In this document: positions 32,897-35,061 of the stretch, piece after piece | How the letters are laid out: each line of letters opens with the position of its first letter | Numbering within the stretch: the stretch's first letter is position 1 | Source of the DNA: Robiginitomaculum sp. | GTDB lineage: Bacteria; Pseudomonadota; Alphaproteobacteria; Caulobacterales; Maricaulaceae | Length of the DNA: 35,061 bases | Direction: 5' to 3' | Assembly (NCBI GenBank): GCA_023301505.1 | Contig: JALZUP010000395.1 | Location: 1 to 35,061 of the forward strand | Notes under the pieces: model-generated | Databases searched by the model: none | What the model was told of the DNA's origin: nothing | The model's input: only the letters and a program-made list of their open reading frames with translations | Made by a program: the position numbers and the translations under genes

Positions 32897-33322
32897 AACA
32901 GTACTCCCACGTATGCGAATTAAGAGTGAAGGGACATCCCTCATTCCCAGCAAACATAGCGCGAAGGAATTACCAGCCAGCTAAGGAACATGGATAAAAT
33001 TTAGTAAAAATTTCAAGGCTCATATCTGGCTTTAGGTCAAGATTTCAGACAGAATTTTTTTCTCCTATATATAATGTCAAAATCTCAATAGAAAAATAGT
33101 GTCCGTTAAGAGCGTTAGGTCGGGTATGCCATTGATTGCGCTAAGTTAAGAGCAGAAATCGGGCCGCCTATTTGGCCCTATATCTTGGCTGCGCATCTTA
33201 CAAAAAGGCTTTTAACAGCATCATTTTGCTATGTTTGGGCAACAAGATTAAAAAACAGCACATTTGTAAACCCTTCGTTCACCACATTATTTTAGGTTCG
33301 GACAAGATTTGAAGGATATACC
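32897..33322. other. 426-bp divergent regulatory region between pilA and the secretin-domain gene
   Basis: No gene is seen here. The region is AT-rich near pilA. It holds a 9-bp direct repeat GTTAAGAGC at 33105-33113 and 33145-33153 (start-to-start 40 bp), a possible regulator site. It also holds a short inverted repeat GGGCC/GGCCC near 33161-33178. I found no full TTAA-N7-TTAA CtrA box. The ribosome site for the plus-strand gene is AAGGA ending near 33316. Confidence 0.5.
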
Positions 33323-33880
33323 ATGCGCTCTTATACAAATTTTGTGTCACAATCACGCTCTGGCTCTTTTATAAGAGCGGCTTTTTTAGGCACAGCGACT
33401 CTATTATCTAGCTTTGCTTTGGCCCCTGCGTCACAAGCAGACGAACAGGTCACCCTCAATAAAACACATATTGTGCGCCTCTCACAGCCCGCTGCAGCCG
33501 TCATTGTAGGCGACCCTAACATTGCCGATGTGTCTGTTCATGCTGACAATATTTTGTTCCTGCTCGGGCGCAGTTACGGCGAAACTGATCTGCTTGTGCT
33601 CGATAGCTATGGCAATACTATTTTGCAAACTGACATTACTGTCGTCGGTAATAATAATCGCGCACGCGTTAATTTAATTGAAGTTGGTATTGGCCGAGAG
33701 AGCTATAATTGCACGCCAAAATGCGAAGCCTCTCCAAAACTTGGCGATAGTGATGAATTTATTAGCACGCATAGCTCCACAGAAACGCCCATTGTAAATG
33801 GAACGGCAACTCTAAGCGCCGCTCCCGGCACGCCGCAAGTAGGTAACCCATCCCTTCAAGGCGGCCAGACCGAATTTTAA
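33323..33880 (+). CDS. stand-alone pilus/secretin N-terminal-domain protein (CpaC N-domain-like)
   Basis: This is a 185-residue exported protein with signal peptide FIRAAFLGTATLLSSFALAPASQA. Its only recognisable domain is the small N-terminal domain found at the start of CpaC secretins (EQVTLNKTHIVRLSQPAAAVIVGDPNIADVSVHADNILFLLGRSYGETDLLVLDSYGNTILQTDITV). The same pattern is visible in this window's own cpaC. No secretin core follows; instead there is a CTPKC pair, possibly a disulfide, and a Ser/Thr/Gly-rich tail. It is divergent from pilA and upstream of two pseudopilin genes. It could cap or modulate the secretin vestibule. ATG 33323 has AAGGA upstream. Confidence 0.85.
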   Translation: MRSYTNFVSQSRSGSFIRAAFLGTATLLSSFALAPASQADEQVTLNKTHIVRLSQPAAAVIVGDPNIADVSVHADNILFLLGRSYGETDLLVLDSYGNTILQTDITVVGNNNRARVNLIEVGIGRESYNCTPKCEASPKLGDSDEFISTHSSTETPIVNGTATLSAAPGTPQVGNPSLQGGQTEF

Positions 33881-33900
33881 TCTCTCGCCTAGCGAGATAG

Positions 33901-33951
33901 TGCGTTAATATCAGCCCTTTCTACCCCAAAGGCAGGGCAGATATTAACGCA
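33901..33951. repeat. 18-base near-perfect inverted repeat (long hairpin)
   Basis: TGCGTTAATATCAGCCCT (33901-33918) and AGGGCAGATATTAACGCA (33934-33951) pair at 17 of 18 positions around a 15-base loop. The preceding 33883-33897 holds a second hairpin, TCTCGC-CTA-GCGAGA. No T-tract follows on the plus strand. The pair fills the gap between the secretin-domain gene and the TadE-like gene. Confidence 0.9.
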
Positions 33952-34026
33952 AAATAAAGCACATATTTTAAGCAGATTTTAAATAGTCAAACTTAATATA
34001 TTTTAAGAATATATTGGGATTTTATT

Positions 34027-34599
34027 ATGTGGATTTTTCATAAAGCTTGGCAACGCAGTCTAAGTTTTTCCAAAAAATTTAGACGTGATGAAGACGGTAT
34101 TGCCGCTCTTGAGTTTGCGATTATCGCTTTGCCTTTCATGGCCCTATTATTTGGTATTATTGAACTGGCTATTATTTTCTTCTTGGGCAGCACCCTACAA
34201 TCGGCGACCTATGAAGCCTCTCGGCTCATTCGAACAGGACAATTTCAAGCTGGCGACGAAGCCACATTCAAAGACGTAATTTGCCGAAATATGCGCCCAG
34301 GATCAAGTGATCCAAGCATCGCTAGCTGCATCAGTCAAATGGATGTAACTGTCTTGCTTTTATCAAGCTTTAGCCAAACCACCGCCTTTGGGGATACCAC
34401 CGCCGCTTTACCGATAGACCCTGTCACTGGAGACCCTATCAATTATACGATGACAAATGGGGGCGACACCGTAATTGTTACGGCAACCTTTACACATCCT
34501 CTTAATTTACCGGGGACATGGACACGCTTATCCAATGTAAACGGCGAAAATGTGCGCGAGATTAATACGGTCATCGCCTTTCGTAATGAACCTTTTTAA
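34027..34599 (+). CDS. TadE-family pseudopilin
   Basis: This is a 190-residue minor pseudopilin. After a basic N-terminus (KKFRRDEDG) comes the processing and helix region IAALEFAIIALPFMALLFGIIELAIIFFLG, with the Glu of the TadE motif, so CpaA may cleave after DEDG. The rest is periplasmic: SATYEASRLIRTGQ is characteristic of the family, and two Cys (CRNMRPGSSDPSIASC) could form a disulfide. TadE proteins initiate or tip the Flp pilus. ATG 34027. It lies 19 bases upstream of a second pseudopilin gene. Confidence 0.9.
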   Translation: MWIFHKAWQRSLSFSKKFRRDEDGIAALEFAIIALPFMALLFGIIELAIIFFLGSTLQSATYEASRLIRTGQFQAGDEATFKDVICRNMRPGSSDPSIASCISQMDVTVLLLSSFSQTTAFGDTTAALPIDPVTGDPINYTMTNGGDTVIVTATFTHPLNLPGTWTRLSNVNGENVREINTVIAFRNEPF

Positions 34600-34618
34600 C
34601 CCAGCAGGATAATTGATT

Positions 34619-35061
34619 ATGTCTCTCTTTAATTCACCTATAATCAAATCTGTCACGGGAACACAGAGCTTATCTGCGCTCAAAAATAGCAGTATATTTA
34701 GCTCTATTTCCTCTTTAACGGCGCGTCTTAAAAAAGATGAAGACGGCGTGGCCGCCATCGAATTTGCCTTCATTGCCCCTGTTATGCTGCTTATCTATTT
34801 TGGGATGGTTGAAATTTCGCTACTTGTTGAAGTTGATCGCAATGTAACCCAAGCGGCAAGTCTGGTGGGCGATCTCACCGCTCAAGAAGAAATCCTTACT
34901 CTTGATATGATGGAAGATTATATTAACGCGACAATCGCCGTGCTTAATACTGATCAAGATGGAAGCCAAACGCGTCTGGGTGTTGAAATTTCAAGTTATG
35001 AAGCCACAGAAGATGCAGGCGGCAATCGCGTTGTAAACGAAATTGGCTATGCACAATTTGG
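34619..35061 (+). CDS. TadE/TadF-like pseudopilin (3' end outside window)
   Basis: The first 147 codons are visible. About 40 residues of polar N-terminus end in LKKDEDGVAAIEFAFIAPVMLLIYFGMVEISLLVEVDRN, the same DEDG-AxxEFA processing and helix pattern as the preceding gene. SLVGDLTAQEE follows, a typical TadF-type continuation. The start ATG is at 34619 with AGGA about nine bases upstream. It is co-directional with the TadE gene and probably followed by a third pseudopilin beyond the window. Confidence 0.85.
   Translation, partial: MSLFNSPIIKSVTGTQSLSALKNSSIFSSISSLTARLKKDEDGVAAIEFAFIAPVMLLIYFGMVEISLLVEVDRNVTQAASLVGDLTAQEEILTLDMMEDYINATIAVLNTDQDGSQTRLGVEISSYEATEDAGGNRVVNEIGYAQF

Noticed and set aside
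32897-33322. CtrA binding box upstream of pilA, as in Caulobacter
   Set aside because: No TTAA-N7-TTAA match was found by eye; only partial TTAA-containing repeats are present.

Overview
The window looks like chromosomal DNA from an alphaproteobacterium of moderate GC content (roughly mid-40s percent by eye, not computed). The evidence is a Caulobacter-style pilA-cpaABCDEF-tadBC cluster, an ffs-dnaX-ybaB-recR block, a cytochrome c552-type gene beside kdsB and pheA, and an alphaproteobacterial type of prephenate dehydratase. A member of Caulobacterales/Hyphomonadales or a relative is the best guess. No transposase, integrase, CRISPR array, tRNA or rRNA was recognised.

Layout. 1-3.8 kb (minus): a truncated TadG-like von Willebrand pseudopilin gene, a small monooxygenase-fold protein and an M1 aminopeptidase lipoprotein. 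3.9-6.1 kb (plus): a promoter, a cobalamin riboswitch, a possible 29-codon leader ORF and a BtuB-type TonB-dependent receptor. 6.2-9.3 kb: a class II aldolase, a structured intergenic stretch, a TerC membrane protein and an unrecognised AT-rich membrane protein. 9.4-14.4 kb (minus): SRP RNA, dnaX, ybaB, recR, a DUF6498-like membrane protein, an N-formylglutamate amidohydrolase-like protein and msrA, with tight or overlapping junctions from dnaX to the amidohydrolase. 14.5-18.6 kb: nudC, a YHS protein, pheA, kdsB and a membrane-anchored cytochrome c. 18.7-21.7 kb (minus): leucyl aminopeptidase, a MarR regulator and an NlpC/P60 hydrolase. 21.8-35 kb: the Tad/Flp pilus locus.

The Tad locus is nearly complete. 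The minus-strand operon reads pilA (Flp pilin), cpaA (prepilin peptidase), cpaB, cpaC (secretin), cpaD, cpaE (TadZ-like ATPase), cpaF (motor ATPase), tadB and tadC (platform). It meets a plus-strand TadD-like TPR lipoprotein at a strong bidirectional terminator. Divergently from pilA run a stand-alone secretin N-domain protein and two TadE/TadF-type pseudopilins, the second cut by the window end. Together these would build, energise and tip-decorate an adhesive Flp pilus.

I see no wholly new system. The most interesting items are: (1) the btuB leader, where the predicted riboswitch kissing-loop stem overlaps the Shine-Dalgarno of a short ORF ending two bases before btuB; (2) an 18-base near-perfect inverted repeat between the stand-alone secretin-domain gene and the pseudopilins; (3) a three-hairpin structured region upstream of terC; (4) an orphan AT-rich membrane protein; and (5) 12-bp in-frame repeats encoding Gln-rich tails in the TadD-like protein, paralleled by a Gln/Met/Pro-rich head on CpaE.
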